A stretch of DNA of 64,000 nt, from contig NZ_BDAZ01000054.1 of assembly GCF_001612725.1 (NCBI RefSeq), positions 1 to 64,000 on the forward strand, in the 5' to 3' direction. The stretch comes from Nocardia anaemiae NBRC 100462 (lineage in GTDB: Bacteria; Actinomycetota; Actinomycetes; Mycobacteriales; Mycobacteriaceae). Below the pieces are notes generated by a model, which saw nothing but the letters and a program-made list of their open reading frames with translations, was not told the DNA's origin and did no database searches. The position numbers were made by a program, and so were the translations under genes. Below are positions 7,898-17,038 of the stretch, in pieces. Numbering within the stretch: position 1 is the first letter of the stretch; each line of letters starts with the position of its first letter.

Positions 7898-8362
7898 ATG
7901 ACCGGTTACCACCTCGCCGAACTGAACACGGCCATCCTCAAGCACCCTCTGGACGACCCACGCATGGCCGGCTTCACCTCCATGCTCGAGCCGATCAATG
8001 CTCTCGCCGAGCGCTCACCGGGCTATCTATGGCGCATGGTGGACGATTCCGGGGTGGACGCCACCTCCATGCGCCCGCTCGGCGAGAACGTCATCGTCAA
8101 CCTGTCGACGTGGGAGACGCGAGAAGCGTTCTGGGACTATGTCTATCGCAGTGGCCATCTGGAATTCCTGCGTCGGCGCAGCGACTGGTTCGAGCGTCCC
8201 CGCGAGGACATGATCGTGCTGTGGTGGATACCTGCCGGGCAGATACCGACCCTGGACGATGCGCTGGCCCGCTTGCAAGCGCTGCGTGCGAATGGCCCCT
8301 CACCCCTGGCGTTCTCACTGCGGGAGAACTACACGGCCGAGGACGCCCAAGCGTTCGCGTGA
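7898..8362 (+). CDS. DUF3291-like ferredoxin-fold protein
   Basis: The 154-residue soluble protein begins YHLAELNTAILKHPLDDPRMAGF and contains LSTWETREAFWDYVYRSGHLEFLRRR and an MIVLWWIPAGQIPTLDDALARL end. That is the pattern of DUF3291 proteins, relatives of the antibiotic-biosynthesis-monooxygenase fold. No cofactor motif is visible and no reaction can be assigned. It follows the cysteine-cluster regulator closely in the same direction, so the regulator may govern it. Confidence 0.75.
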   Translation: MTGYHLAELNTAILKHPLDDPRMAGFTSMLEPINALAERSPGYLWRMVDDSGVDATSMRPLGENVIVNLSTWETREAFWDYVYRSGHLEFLRRRSDWFERPREDMIVLWWIPAGQIPTLDDALARLQALRANGPSPLAFSLRENYTAEDAQAFA

Positions 8363-8654
8363 CCGCGCTCCGAACACCAGGCGAAACGCAGCCCGTCGCG
8401 TATGCAGTGACTGACCGGAGGCCACCACACGGCCGAGCTTCGCGAAATCGACTGAAATCGGCAGGAGCGTGGGTTGGGCCGAGCCTCAGCACCGCACAAC
8501 CGACGAAACCGGGACGAACGCGCACTGTTCGGAATCATCACAGTGACGCCGTTGGACGACTCGGTCAGGTTTCGACACGACCGGTCGACGAAACGTTCGG
8601 TGCGAAATCTTGGCGTTTTCTTGGTGAGGGACCGATCAGTGGACCAAACGAATG
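8363..8654. other. Intergenic region without a gene
   Basis: I find no supported gene in these 292 bases between the DUF3291-like gene and the tRNA terminator. Open frames exist only because of the high GC content; they lack ribosome sites. Confidence 0.5.
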
Positions 8655-8687
8655 AAGCCCCTGACCATATTTCCTGGTCAAGGGCTT
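8655..8687 (-). terminator. Terminator of tRNA-Asn
   Basis: Near-perfect 13-base arms (AAGCCC/TGACCA against TGGTCA/GGGCTT, one G-T wobble) close a 7-base loop. The hairpin begins 8 bases beyond the tRNA 3' end on the minus strand. Confidence 0.75.
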
Positions 8688-8694
8688 ATTCTTG

Positions 8695-8767
8695 CTCCCC
8701 CATCTGGACTCGAACCAGAAACCTGCCGATTAACAGTCGGCTGCTCTGCCAATTGAGCTATAGGGGA
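8695..8767 (-). tRNA. tRNA-Asn (anticodon GTT)
   Basis: The minus strand folds as a 73-base tRNA. The acceptor arms are TCCCCTA and TGGGGGA, the D arm contains AGCTCAATTGGCAGAGC, the anticodon arm reads CCGACTGTTAATCGG with anticodon GTT, and the T arm has GGTTCGAGTCC. The discriminator is G. CCA is not encoded, which is usual in actinomycetes. It stands alone and is followed directly by a hairpin terminator. Confidence 0.97.
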
Positions 8768-8980
8768 CTATCCTTTGGCTCGTCCGTATTGGGCGGGCCG
8801 AGGTGAAACTTTAGCGTATCGGCGCGCGCCTTCCCAAATCGCGTCTCTACCTGGAGACATGCGGGGGCTTCGGCGTGTCTGGGGGTGGCGCGCGGTGGGG
8901 GTGGATCCGGATCGACAGGCGTACCCGGCGTCGGGCAGGATGGTAGCCGCGCACAGGCACTTTGGGAGGAGCTCTACGAG

Positions 8981-9226
8981 ATGCTGCGGTTGATCATCGG
9001 CATTGCGGCCGGATATGTGCTCGGGACGAAGGCCGGGCGGGGTCGCTATGAACAGATCAGTGCGGCGACCCGCGCGGTCACCGGGAGTCCGGTGACTCGC
9101 AAGCTGGTTCTCTTCGGGCGGCAGAAGCTGTCGGACAAGCTCAGCACCCAGGCGAAGTTGGAGCCGATGGTACCGCTGGATGAGCGGACCACCGTTCTGG
9201 TGCCGCAGGATCAGCTGCGCCGCTGA
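8981..9226 (+). CDS. Small YtxH-like membrane-anchored protein
   Basis: The 81-residue protein starts MLRLIIGIAAGYVLGTKAGRGRYEQI, a short N-terminal hydrophobic segment with glycine spacing followed by a charged helix. This is common in actinobacterial YtxH-like proteins of unknown role. The ATG at 8981 is chosen because GGGAGGA lies ten bases upstream; upstream in-frame codons lack such a site. It converges on dnaG. M. tuberculosis has a small gene (Rv2342) in the same place, which supports it as a backbone gene. Confidence 0.8.
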   Translation: MLRLIIGIAAGYVLGTKAGRGRYEQISAATRAVTGSPVTRKLVLFGRQKLSDKLSTQAKLEPMVPLDERTTVLVPQDQLRR

Positions 9227-9385
9227 ATTCGCGGGATCCCAGCCGGACATCTGCCGGTTAGCCGTCGAAGAGGTGCACCTGATCGTCGAAGCGCACCGCA
9301 GCGGCTGGCAGTCAGTGGGCTAGTCCGCTGGTTACGACATACGCCGGACGAGGAATCGCACGCAGCGACTACCGAACGGAGCTGG

Positions 9386-11305
9386 TCAGGCCGGTGCGAA
9401 GTCGTCGTGATTCCCCATCGCCTGGGTAAGCAGACTCTTCCGGTACTGCTCCAATGCGACAAGATCACCGAACAGCGCCATATAAGCCTCGGCCTGCTCG
9501 GTCGACGACACCCGCTGCAGCTTCGACTTCAGCTCCGCGATCTGACGACCGACCCAGGCTTCCTGGACCCGAGCCAGCACGCCGGTAATGAACCGGGGAA
9601 TGTCGTTGGCCGACTTCACCGGCATCTGCTCACCCGACAGCTCGGAGACCAGCGCACGCATGGTCAGATCATCGGTCCCGTCCGCCACCGCATTGACCCA
9701 CTCCGCGCCGCTGAGCCCGGAGGCGGTGCCACCGGCGTCGGCGATCATGGCACGAACGGCGGCGTAGGCCGGATGAGTGAAGGCCTCGGTCTCGATCGAA
9801 TCGAAAACCGCACCGGCCATCGCCGGATATTGCAGTGCCGCACCGAGTGCCTGCCGTTGCGGCAGCAGCGTCGGGTCGTTCGGGTTGGGACGCGCGGCCG
9901 GATGTCCGGCGACGACCGCACTTGGCTGCGGCGACACCGGTCCACGGCCGTTCGGACGCCCACCGTTGCGGTTGCGCTTGGCTTCCTCACCGACCCGCCG
10001 CACCACGGTCTGGATATCGTCCCAGCCGACCCAGCCCGCCAGCTTGGTCGCGTACGCCTTGCGCAGCGCGTTGTCCTTGATCTGCGCCACCACCGGCACG
10101 GCGCGGCGCAGCGCCTCCACCTGCCCCTCGGCGGTATCGAGGTTGTGGTCGGCGAGCAGGCCGCGAATCACGAACTCGTACAACGGGGTTCGCCGGGCCA
10201 CCAGATCGCGTACGGCGCCGTCGCCGGAGCGCTGACGCAGTTCACACGGGTCTTGGCCGTCGGGGGCGATGGCGATGTAGGTCTGCCCGGCCAACTTCTG
10301 GTCGCCCGCAAAGGCTTTCAGCGCCGCCGCCTGTCCGGCCGCGTCACCGTCGAAGGTGTAGATGATTTCGCCGCGCCAGAAATTGTCGTCCATGAGCAGT
10401 CGGCGCAGCAAGGCGAGGTGCTCGTCACCGAAGGCGGTGCCGCAGGAGGCGACGGCGGTTTTCACCCCGGCCAGATGCATGGCCATCACATCGGTGTAGC
10501 CCTCGACCACCACCGCCTGATGCCCCTTGGCGATCTCGCGCTTGGCGTGGTCCAGACCGAAGAGCACCTGAGACTTCTTGTACAGCAAGGTTTCCGGCGT
10601 ATTGATGTACTTGCCGGGCATGGTGTCGTCATCGAAGAGCTTGCGCGCGCCGAAGCCGATCACGTCACCGCCGAGATTGCGGATCGGCCACAGCAGCCGC
10701 CGGTGGAAGCGGTCGATCGGGCCGCGCTGCCCCTGCCGTGACAGCCCGGCCGCCTCCAACTCCTTGAAGTCGAAACCCTTGCGCAGCAGATGTTTCGTGA
10801 GCGTATCCCAGCCCGCCGGAGCGTAGCCGCAGCCGAATTGCTGGGCAGCATTGCCGTCGAAGTTGCGGTCGGTCAGAAACTTGCGCGCCACCTCGGCGTC
10901 GGGCTCGCGCAGTTTGGCCATGTAGAACTCGTGCGCGGCGGCATTGGCGGCGACCAATCTGGCCCTGGTGCCGCGGTCGCGCTGCACCGAGGTGCCGCCG
11001 CCCTCGTAGTTGATCTGGTAGCCGATCCGATCGGCGAGCTGCTCGACCGCCTCGACGAAGCCGATGTGCTCGACCTTCTGCAGGAAGGCGAAGACATCGC
11101 CGCCCTCACCGCAGCCGAAGCAGTGGTACAGGCCGTGGTTGGGCCGCACGTGGAACGACGGCGACTTCTCGTCGTGGAATGGGCACAGGCCCCTCATGGA
11201 GTCCGCACCCGCCCGCTTCAGCGCGACGTACTCCCCCACCACATCCTCGATCCGGACGCGTTCGCGTATTGCCGCGATATCGCGATCTGGGAGTCGTCCG
11301 GCCAC
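9386..11305 (-). CDS. dnaG: DNA primase
   Basis: The 639-residue protein makes RNA primers at the replication fork. The N-terminal CHC2 zinc finger is visible as CPFHDEKSPSFHV with YHCFGCGEGGD (residues 40-65). The TOPRIM core follows with VVVEGYTDVMAMHLAGV and FDGDAAGQAAALKAF around residues 270-335. The C-terminal third, after a proline-rich linker near 470, is the helicase-binding domain. Length is normal for the family. It is the last gene of a unit with the DUF218 gene and dgt, 46 bases after dgt, an order conserved in mycobacteria. Confidence 0.98.
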   Translation of the reverse strand: MAGRLPDRDIAAIRERVRIEDVVGEYVALKRAGADSMRGLCPFHDEKSPSFHVRPNHGLYHCFGCGEGGDVFAFLQKVEHIGFVEAVEQLADRIGYQINYEGGGTSVQRDRGTRARLVAANAAAHEFYMAKLREPDAEVARKFLTDRNFDGNAAQQFGCGYAPAGWDTLTKHLLRKGFDFKELEAAGLSRQGQRGPIDRFHRRLLWPIRNLGGDVIGFGARKLFDDDTMPGKYINTPETLLYKKSQVLFGLDHAKREIAKGHQAVVVEGYTDVMAMHLAGVKTAVASCGTAFGDEHLALLRRLLMDDNFWRGEIIYTFDGDAAGQAAALKAFAGDQKLAGQTYIAIAPDGQDPCELRQRSGDGAVRDLVARRTPLYEFVIRGLLADHNLDTAEGQVEALRRAVPVVAQIKDNALRKAYATKLAGWVGWDDIQTVVRRVGEEAKRNRNGGRPNGRGPVSPQPSAVVAGHPAARPNPNDPTLLPQRQALGAALQYPAMAGAVFDSIETEAFTHPAYAAVRAMIADAGGTASGLSGAEWVNAVADGTDDLTMRALVSELSGEQMPVKSANDIPRFITGVLARVQEAWVGRQIAELKSKLQRVSSTEQAEAYMALFGDLVALEQYRKSLLTQAMGNHDDFAPA

Positions 11306-11351
11306 GGCGGTCAGTCTAGGCTAGTCCGGCCTCGACACGCCCAGCGGCTGG

Positions 11352-12593
11352 TCACGGGTCTACCCGCTCCAGCCGACTCTCGGTATAGGAGGCGATCTGG
11401 TCCACGATTACCCGGATCCGCGCGGTGTCGTCGGGCGCGGCGTGCCACCACGGGAGCAGCAGCGGATCCAGCCCGTGCGGCGCCGTCGCGAGCAATCGGG
11501 TCGCGACCGCCTGAATTCGCTCGCGCTGCACGGCCTGCCGCTGCTTGTGCACGAGATCGGACATCACGTAACGCAGGGCTACGGTTTTGAGCATCGCGAC
11601 CTCGGCGGCAACGATCGGCGGAACCTCTAGATCCGCCGCATAGCGGGACAACGGCCCGTCCCCCGCGACTTCCCGGGTGGCCATGATCGCGGCCGTGGCG
11701 AAGCGGCCGACCAGTTCACTGGTGAGGCGCTTCAGCGCAACCGAACTGGCGATGGTGCCGTCGTAGGACGCGGCTTCGGCCACCACGGGCAGTTCGGACA
11801 GGCGTTGGGCGGCGCCGATCAGGTCGTCCACCGAGAGCGATGGGTGCTGGCCGTGCCCGAGTTCGGCCAGTGCCGCTTGTTCGGACGGATCGGCGAGCGC
11901 GCGCAATTCGATACGCCCCGCGATTACACCGTCCTCCACATCGTGCACCGAGTACGCGACATCGTCGGACCAGTCCATGATCTGGCATTCGAGGCTCTTG
12001 CGACGGTCCGGCGCATCCTTGCGCACCCATTCCAGCCGATCCAGATCGATATCGTAGGCACCGAACTTGGTGCCCGAACCTGTTCTGCCCCAGGGGTATT
12101 TGATGGCCGCGTCGAGTGCGGCGCGGGTGAGATTCAAACCCGCGCTCGTGCCGTCCGCATCCAGAACCTTCGGTTCCAGCCGGGTGAGAATGCGCAGATT
12201 CTGCGCATTGCCCTCGAATCCGCCGTACGCGTCGGCGAAAATGTCGAGGGCCTTCTCGCCATTGTGGCCGTAGGGCGGGTGACCGATATCGTGCGCCAAT
12301 CCGGCCAGGTCGACCAGATCCGGATCGCAGCCGAGACCGTCGGCGATACTGCGCCCGATCTGGGCCACCTCGATCGAATGGGTCAAGCGTGTGCGCGGAG
12401 TGTCACCGTCACGCGGACCCATGACCTGGGTTTTGTCGGCGAGTCTGCGCAACGCCGCGGAGTGCAGCACGCGGGCTCGGTCGCGGGCGAATTCGGTGCG
12501 GTGACCGGTTTCGAATTCACTGCGCGGCGGGCCGAGTCCGGCGGTCTTGGCGCCCTCCACCACCATGCGCTCGCGGTCGTGCTCGGTATACAT
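11352..12593 (-). CDS. dgt: dGTP triphosphohydrolase-like HD protein
   Basis: The 413-residue HD-domain enzyme hydrolyses deoxynucleoside triphosphates to nucleoside and tripolyphosphate. The metal site is clear: RTRLTHSIEVAQIGR supplies the first His, and LVDLAGLAHDIGHPPYGHNG supplies the HD pair. The ATTAIM-like C-terminal helices complete the fold. It lies seven bases after the DUF218 gene and 46 bases before dnaG on the minus strand, so dNTP-pool control and primase are co-transcribed. The length agrees with actinobacterial Dgt rather than the longer E. coli form. Confidence 0.95.
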   Translation of the reverse strand: MYTEHDRERMVVEGAKTAGLGPPRSEFETGHRTEFARDRARVLHSAALRRLADKTQVMGPRDGDTPRTRLTHSIEVAQIGRSIADGLGCDPDLVDLAGLAHDIGHPPYGHNGEKALDIFADAYGGFEGNAQNLRILTRLEPKVLDADGTSAGLNLTRAALDAAIKYPWGRTGSGTKFGAYDIDLDRLEWVRKDAPDRRKSLECQIMDWSDDVAYSVHDVEDGVIAGRIELRALADPSEQAALAELGHGQHPSLSVDDLIGAAQRLSELPVVAEAASYDGTIASSVALKRLTSELVGRFATAAIMATREVAGDGPLSRYAADLEVPPIVAAEVAMLKTVALRYVMSDLVHKQRQAVQRERIQAVATRLLATAPHGLDPLLLPWWHAAPDDTARIRVIVDQIASYTESRLERVDP

Positions 12594-12599
12594 CGAATC

Positions 12600-13283
12600 T
12601 CACTGTCCCGCTGAGTATTTGAAGTCCGATGAGAAGTGCGTGAGCTGATACCAGAGCAAAGCGCCGGTCTCCCTTGCGATTCCGTGCGCTTGGGACTCCC
12701 TGGTGTAGACGGCGGGGCCGGTCCGGGTCGGCGCGGTCCAGGCTTCCAGCCCGGCGTCGCGGGCCATGGTTCTGGTGCGCAGCGAATGCCACGGATCGCT
12801 GACCAGCACCGCCGATGACATCTCGCGGGCGCTCATGGCGGTCGCGACCGCCTCGATGCTGCGCAGCGTGTCCGAACCTGTTTCCACGGCGAGGATCCGG
12901 TCGCTCGGTATGCCACGCTCCTCCAGGTAGTTCTTGCCCGAGGCTGCCTCGGTGTACAGATCGCCCTCCTGCTTACCGCCGACGGTGATCACCTTGGGTG
13001 CGACACCGGCCTTGAACAGCTTGTAGGCCTGGTCCAGTCGTGCCTCGAACACCGTCGACGGTGTGCCGGAGTATTGCGCGGCGCCGAGGACGACGATCGC
13101 ATCCGCCTTGCTGTAGTCGTCGATTCGCGCCACCTGCCAGACCCGGAATGCGGTGCCGCCGACCAGCACCGCCCCCATCAAGATCGCGCCGAGGACCAGC
13201 CGACGCGCCCAGCGCACCAGCCCGCCTCCGACGCCGCGGGACGGGCCGGATCCGGTAGCCGAGGCCAGGGTCGCCGAATTCAC
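12600..13283 (-). CDS. YdcF/SanA-like DUF218 membrane protein
   Basis: The 227-residue protein has one N-terminal membrane segment (LVLGAILMGAVLVGGTAF, residues 30-48) and an extracytoplasmic DUF218 domain. The family core is visible as ADAIVVLGAAQYSGTPS, then ITVGGKQEGDLYTEA and VLVSDPWHSLRTRTMARDAG. Relatives (SanA, YdcF, ElyC) affect envelope integrity and antibiotic tolerance, but the reaction is not settled. The start is GTG at 13283. It is the first gene of the dgt-dnaG unit. Confidence 0.88.
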   Translation of the reverse strand: MNSATLASATGSGPSRGVGGGLVRWARRLVLGAILMGAVLVGGTAFRVWQVARIDDYSKADAIVVLGAAQYSGTPSTVFEARLDQAYKLFKAGVAPKVITVGGKQEGDLYTEAASGKNYLEERGIPSDRILAVETGSDTLRSIEAVATAMSAREMSSAVLVSDPWHSLRTRTMARDAGLEAWTAPTRTGPAVYTRESQAHGIARETGALLWYQLTHFSSDFKYSAGQ

Positions 13284-13359
13284 CTCATCAAGTTTGCCAG
13301 GTCACCCACGACGAGAACGTAACCGGCGGATATCGATCGGCGATGCTTACCTTTTGGTT

Positions 13360-13384
13360 AGTACTGAACTTATTAGTCAGTACT
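13360..13384. promoter_or_regulatory. 8-9-8 palindromic operator upstream of the imine-reductase-like gene
   Basis: The arms AGTACTGA and TCAGTACT match perfectly around nine bases (ACTTATTAG). The site is 75 bases before the ATG at 13459, in the only AT-rich stretch nearby. HxlR- and TetR-type regulators use such sites, but no regulator gene is adjacent, so the controlling protein is encoded elsewhere. Confidence 0.6.
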
Positions 13385-13458
13385 TGTCGTTTATGCAGCA
13401 ACGAATCGAGAATGGATCCGGCGCCAATCCAAATCTCATACCTTTCAGGAGTGGATAC

Positions 13459-14328
13459 ATGACGACATCCGTGACGGTTCTCGGGCTCGGCGCGATGGGA
13501 CAGGCGCTGGCCGCGGCCTTCGTAGGAGCCGGACATCCGACTACAGTCTGGAATCGCAGTGCCGGTCGAGACGCGGAACTCGTTGCGGCAGGGGCGAAGT
13601 CGGCCCAGACGGTGGCCGAGGCGGTCGCCGCGAGCGATCTCGTAGTGGCGTGCCTGTTGGACCATCGGTCCGTGCACGAGGTACTCGATCCGGTGACCGA
13701 TGTCCTCGCCGGTCGCGCGCTGGTCAACCTGACCAGCACCGAGCCGCGCGGATCGCGTGAACTGGCCGAATGGGCCGCGGACCACGGCATCGACTTCCTC
13801 GACGGCGGCATCATGGCCGTCCCGCCGATGATCGGCCGGCCCGGCTCGTCGGTGCTCTACAGCGGCTCCCGCCGGCTCTTCGACGACCATCGCGCCACAC
13901 TCGAATTACTCGGCAGCGCAGAGTATTTCGGCACCGACGCCGGGCAGGCGGCACTGGTCGACTTCGCCCTGCTCGCCGGGATGTACGCCATGTTCGCGGG
14001 CTTCTATCACGGCGCGGCGATGGTTCGCGCGATCGGCATGTCGGCCGAGGACTTCGGACAACGCGCGTCCGGCTGGATCGCGGCGATGACCGGATCACTG
14101 TCGAGGGCCGGAGCCACCATCGACTCCGGCGATTACTCGAAACCGTTGCAGCCCTTGGATTTCACCAAGGCCGCGGTGGATGCCATCGTGTCGGCCAGCC
14201 GCGATGCGGGTGTGGACCTGGACGTCGTCGGCGCGATCAAGAATCTCGTCGATCGCCAAGTCGCCGACGGCTACGGTGCGGACAGCAGCGAGCGGATGTT
14301 CGAAAGTCTCAACCCGCGCGCCGCATAA
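13459..14328 (+). CDS. NAD(P)-dependent imine-reductase-like oxidoreductase
   Basis: The 289-residue protein has an N-terminal Rossmann domain, VTVLGLGAMGQALAAAFVGAG with VWNRS setting NADP preference. A helical C-terminal domain follows (ALVDFALLAGMYAMFAGFYHGAAMV, near 155-180) in the style of imine reductases and 3-hydroxyisobutyrate dehydrogenase relatives. The classical Lys of hydroxyacid dehydrogenases is not evident, which favours the imine-reductase branch. The ATG at 13459 follows CAGGAG by seven bases. A palindrome lies upstream. It converges on the metallo-hydrolase gene, four bases away. Confidence 0.85.
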   Translation: MTTSVTVLGLGAMGQALAAAFVGAGHPTTVWNRSAGRDAELVAAGAKSAQTVAEAVAASDLVVACLLDHRSVHEVLDPVTDVLAGRALVNLTSTEPRGSRELAEWAADHGIDFLDGGIMAVPPMIGRPGSSVLYSGSRRLFDDHRATLELLGSAEYFGTDAGQAALVDFALLAGMYAMFAGFYHGAAMVRAIGMSAEDFGQRASGWIAAMTGSLSRAGATIDSGDYSKPLQPLDFTKAAVDAIVSASRDAGVDLDVVGAIKNLVDRQVADGYGADSSERMFESLNPRAA

Positions 14329-14331
14329 GGG

Positions 14332-15006
14332 CTACCAGCCGCGTTCGCGCCATTCCCCGAGGTGCGGGCGTTCGGCGCCGAGCGTGGTGTCGTCGCCGTG
14401 ACCGGGATAGACGACGGCGTCGTCCGGATAGCGATCGAAGAGCTTGCTGGTGACGTCGGTGTAGAGGGAGTTGAAATCTGCCGGGTTGGTGGTGCGGCCG
14501 ACACCGCCCGGGAAAAGCGAGTCACCGGTGAACAGGTGCACGCCCGGGCCGTCTACCAGGGCGAGGGCAACCGAGCCCGGCGTGTGTCCGCGCAGGTGGA
14601 CGACCTCGAAGGCCAGCTCGCCGATCTCGATCAGGTCGCCGTCGGCGAGTAATCGGGAGGGACGCACCGGGAGCGGTTCGGCATCGAGTGGATGCACGGC
14701 GGTCGGTGCGCCGGTGGCCGCCGCGACCTTTTCCAAGGCCCACCAATGGTCGCGATGCTGATGGGTGGTGACGACCAGGGCGACGCGGCCCGGCGTCTCC
14801 TGGTCGACGAGTTCGATGATGCGGTCGGCTTCATTGGCGGCGTCGATGAGCAGTGCCGCGCCGGTGGCGGTGCACTGCACTAGATAGCAGTTGTTGTCCA
14901 TGCCACCGACGGACATTTTGATTATGCGGGCACCGGGGACGTCCCGCTGTTGCGGATTCGATCCAGGGGACACGTGACCGGTGTACGGCAGGTCGATCGT
15001 GATCAC
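14332..15006 (-). CDS. Metallo-beta-lactamase-fold hydrolase
   Basis: The 224-residue enzyme carries the full metal-ligand set of the fold: HQHRDH (residues 81-86), the His in HLRGHTPGSVAL, the Asp in FTGDSLFPGG and the His in VYPGHGDDT. This is the glyoxalase-II-like branch, so a thioester or lactone substrate is likely, but it is not defined by sequence. The central phrase GGMDNNCYLVQC is frequent in actinobacterial members. It diverges from the TPM gene 30 bases away, sharing a very short promoter region. Confidence 0.9.
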   Translation of the reverse strand: MITIDLPYTGHVSPGSNPQQRDVPGARIIKMSVGGMDNNCYLVQCTATGAALLIDAANEADRIIELVDQETPGRVALVVTTHQHRDHWWALEKVAAATGAPTAVHPLDAEPLPVRPSRLLADGDLIEIGELAFEVVHLRGHTPGSVALALVDGPGVHLFTGDSLFPGGVGRTTNPADFNSLYTDVTSKLFDRYPDDAVVYPGHGDDTTLGAERPHLGEWRERGW

Positions 15007-15036
15007 AGTTCGATGCTAGCCAGCTACATTCATCCC

Positions 15037-16998
15037 ATGCCGTCGATAGCGCCGATTCGTCGAATCCGCTGGGTCGCCGTAGTGGCAGCGTTCGTCTGTG
15101 TCGTGCTGGCCGCAGGCTCGGTCGGCGCCGAGCCACCCCTGCGGATGGGAACGTATGTCGTCGACTCGGCGCAGGTGCTCGATCAAGGGCAACTCGATCG
15201 GGTGTCAGCGGCGATCGACGACCTCTACGCCGATCAGCAGATGCGGCTCTGGGTCGTCTATGTGCACGATTTCAACGGGATGAGTCCACAGGGGTGGGCC
15301 GGTCGCACCGCGACGATGTCCGGATTCGGTGGGCGTGATCTGTTGCTGGCCGTTGCCACCGAGGATCGCGCGTATTGGTTCAACGGCGAGTTGCCGAGCA
15401 GTGTCAGCGATTCCGAGTTGGACAGCGTATTGACGCGTGAGGTGGAGCCCGCGCTGCGCAACGGCCAGTGGGCCGATGCCGGGGTCGCGATGGCCGATGG
15501 GCTGGATTCGGCGATGCGCGGCGGTGGGGTCAGCCTGCGGACGCTGCTGTTCGTTGCCCTCATGATCGTGCTGATTGTCGTTGGGCTGGTGCTGTATTCG
15601 CGCAAGCGGCGCGCCGATCGCAAGCGTGCGGAGTTGACGGCGGCACGGCAGGTGGATCCCGGTAATTCCGCTGCGCTCGCGGCATTATCGCTGGATGCGT
15701 TGCAGGACCGTTCGAAGGAGGTGCTGGTCGAGATCGATAATGCGATGCGGACCAGCGCCGAGGAGTTGGAGTTGGCGACCGGTGAATTCGGCGATACCGC
15801 GGTCACCCGCTTCAGCACCGCGCTGGCGAATGCGAAATCGGCTGCCGCCAAAGCATTCTCGATCAGACAGCGGCTCGATGACGCTGTTCCCGAGACAGCG
15901 GATCAGCAGCGCACCATGCTGGTCGATCTGATCGGCACGGTCGGGCGGGCCGATCGGGAACTCGACGCTCAGGTAGCCGAATTCGATGCGATGCGCGATT
16001 TGCTGATCAATGCGCCCGATCGATTGGACGGGCTGACACGGGATTTGGTCGAGTTGACGGGGCGCGTGCCGGGTTCGGAAGCCGAACTCACCCGGCTCAC
16101 CAGAGCGTATCCGGCCAGCGTGCTCGCCCCGATCCGAGACAACGTGACCATGGCCCGCGAGCGAATCACCTTCGCGGAGCAGAACATCGATGTGGGGCGC
16201 GCCGCCCTCACTCAGCCGGTCGGCAAACAGGGCGGCGCGGTCGCCGCGATCCGGGCCGCGGAGGCGGCTGTGGGACAGGCTCGTACGCTGCTCGACGCCG
16301 TCGACAATGCGGCGACGAATATCCAGCAGGCGAGTGACGGCCTGCCCGCCGTACTCGAAGAACTGCGCGCCGATATCGCCACCGCGAAGGACCTGTCGGG
16401 CTATGGCGGTGTCGATCTGCACGCCGCCATCACCGCGGCGGAAACGGCGCTGACCATCGCCACCGCCACCGCGACCAGCGACCCATTGGACGCCTTCCAC
16501 AACGCCGTCGCCGCCGACAATGCGCTGGACCTCGCCAATGCCGCCGCCACCGACCGCAAACTGGCCGCCGAAGACCTCCAGCGCCGACTGGACCGGGCCC
16601 TCATCGATGCCCGCGCCAGGATCGGCGCGGCATCCGACTACATCAGCACCCGCCGCGGCGGTATCGACGCACAGGCACGTACCCGCTTGTCCGAGGCACA
16701 GCGCAATCTCGATGCGGCACAACAACTTTCCATTACCGACCCCGCCCAAGCACTGGCCAGTGCACAGGCAGCTGCCGACCTGGGTGGCCGCGCATTACAA
16801 GCGGCGCAGGCCAGCGTGCGCGCCTGGGAGAACAGCCAGCCGCCATCGGGCACCGCGCAGGCGGGTGCGGTACTCGGCGGAATCCTGATCGAGGGACTGC
16901 TGCGCGACGCCACCCACCAACGCTCCGGCGGCTACACACCCGCTTCGTACGGCGGCTCCAGCGGATCCCGCCGCATCAGCCAGGGCGGCCGGTTCTGA
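15037..16998 (+). CDS. TPM-domain membrane protein with a long helical C-terminal region
   Basis: The 653-residue protein has a signal peptide (WVAVVAAFVCVVLAAGSVGA). A TPM domain follows at about 30-155 (VVDSAQVLDQGQLDRVSAAI, then RLWVVYVHDFNGMSPQ). A membrane helix at about 170-190 (LLFVALMIVLIVVGLVLY) leads into about 450 residues of Ala-rich predicted coiled coil in the cytoplasm. The C terminus is Gly/Ser-rich and ends SQGGRF. TPM domains occur in envelope or photosystem-repair proteins; its role here is unknown. M. tuberculosis has a similar protein beside dgt (Rv2345). The ATG at 15037 puts the signal peptide at the N terminus. Confidence 0.88.
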   Translation: MPSIAPIRRIRWVAVVAAFVCVVLAAGSVGAEPPLRMGTYVVDSAQVLDQGQLDRVSAAIDDLYADQQMRLWVVYVHDFNGMSPQGWAGRTATMSGFGGRDLLLAVATEDRAYWFNGELPSSVSDSELDSVLTREVEPALRNGQWADAGVAMADGLDSAMRGGGVSLRTLLFVALMIVLIVVGLVLYSRKRRADRKRAELTAARQVDPGNSAALAALSLDALQDRSKEVLVEIDNAMRTSAEELELATGEFGDTAVTRFSTALANAKSAAAKAFSIRQRLDDAVPETADQQRTMLVDLIGTVGRADRELDAQVAEFDAMRDLLINAPDRLDGLTRDLVELTGRVPGSEAELTRLTRAYPASVLAPIRDNVTMARERITFAEQNIDVGRAALTQPVGKQGGAVAAIRAAEAAVGQARTLLDAVDNAATNIQQASDGLPAVLEELRADIATAKDLSGYGGVDLHAAITAAETALTIATATATSDPLDAFHNAVAADNALDLANAAATDRKLAAEDLQRRLDRALIDARARIGAASDYISTRRGGIDAQARTRLSEAQRNLDAAQQLSITDPAQALASAQAAADLGGRALQAAQASVRAWENSQPPSGTAQAGAVLGGILIEGLLRDATHQRSGGYTPASYGGSSGSRRISQGGRF

Positions 16999-17038
16999 AG
17001 AATGGTGTGCGGCCACCCGGCAGAAGCTATCTGGGCGC

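Noticed and set aside
9407..10741. A 444-codon plus-strand frame opposite dnaG
   Set aside because: dnaG is certain by its zinc finger and TOPRIM motifs; the antisense frame is His/Arg/Gly-rich without similarity.
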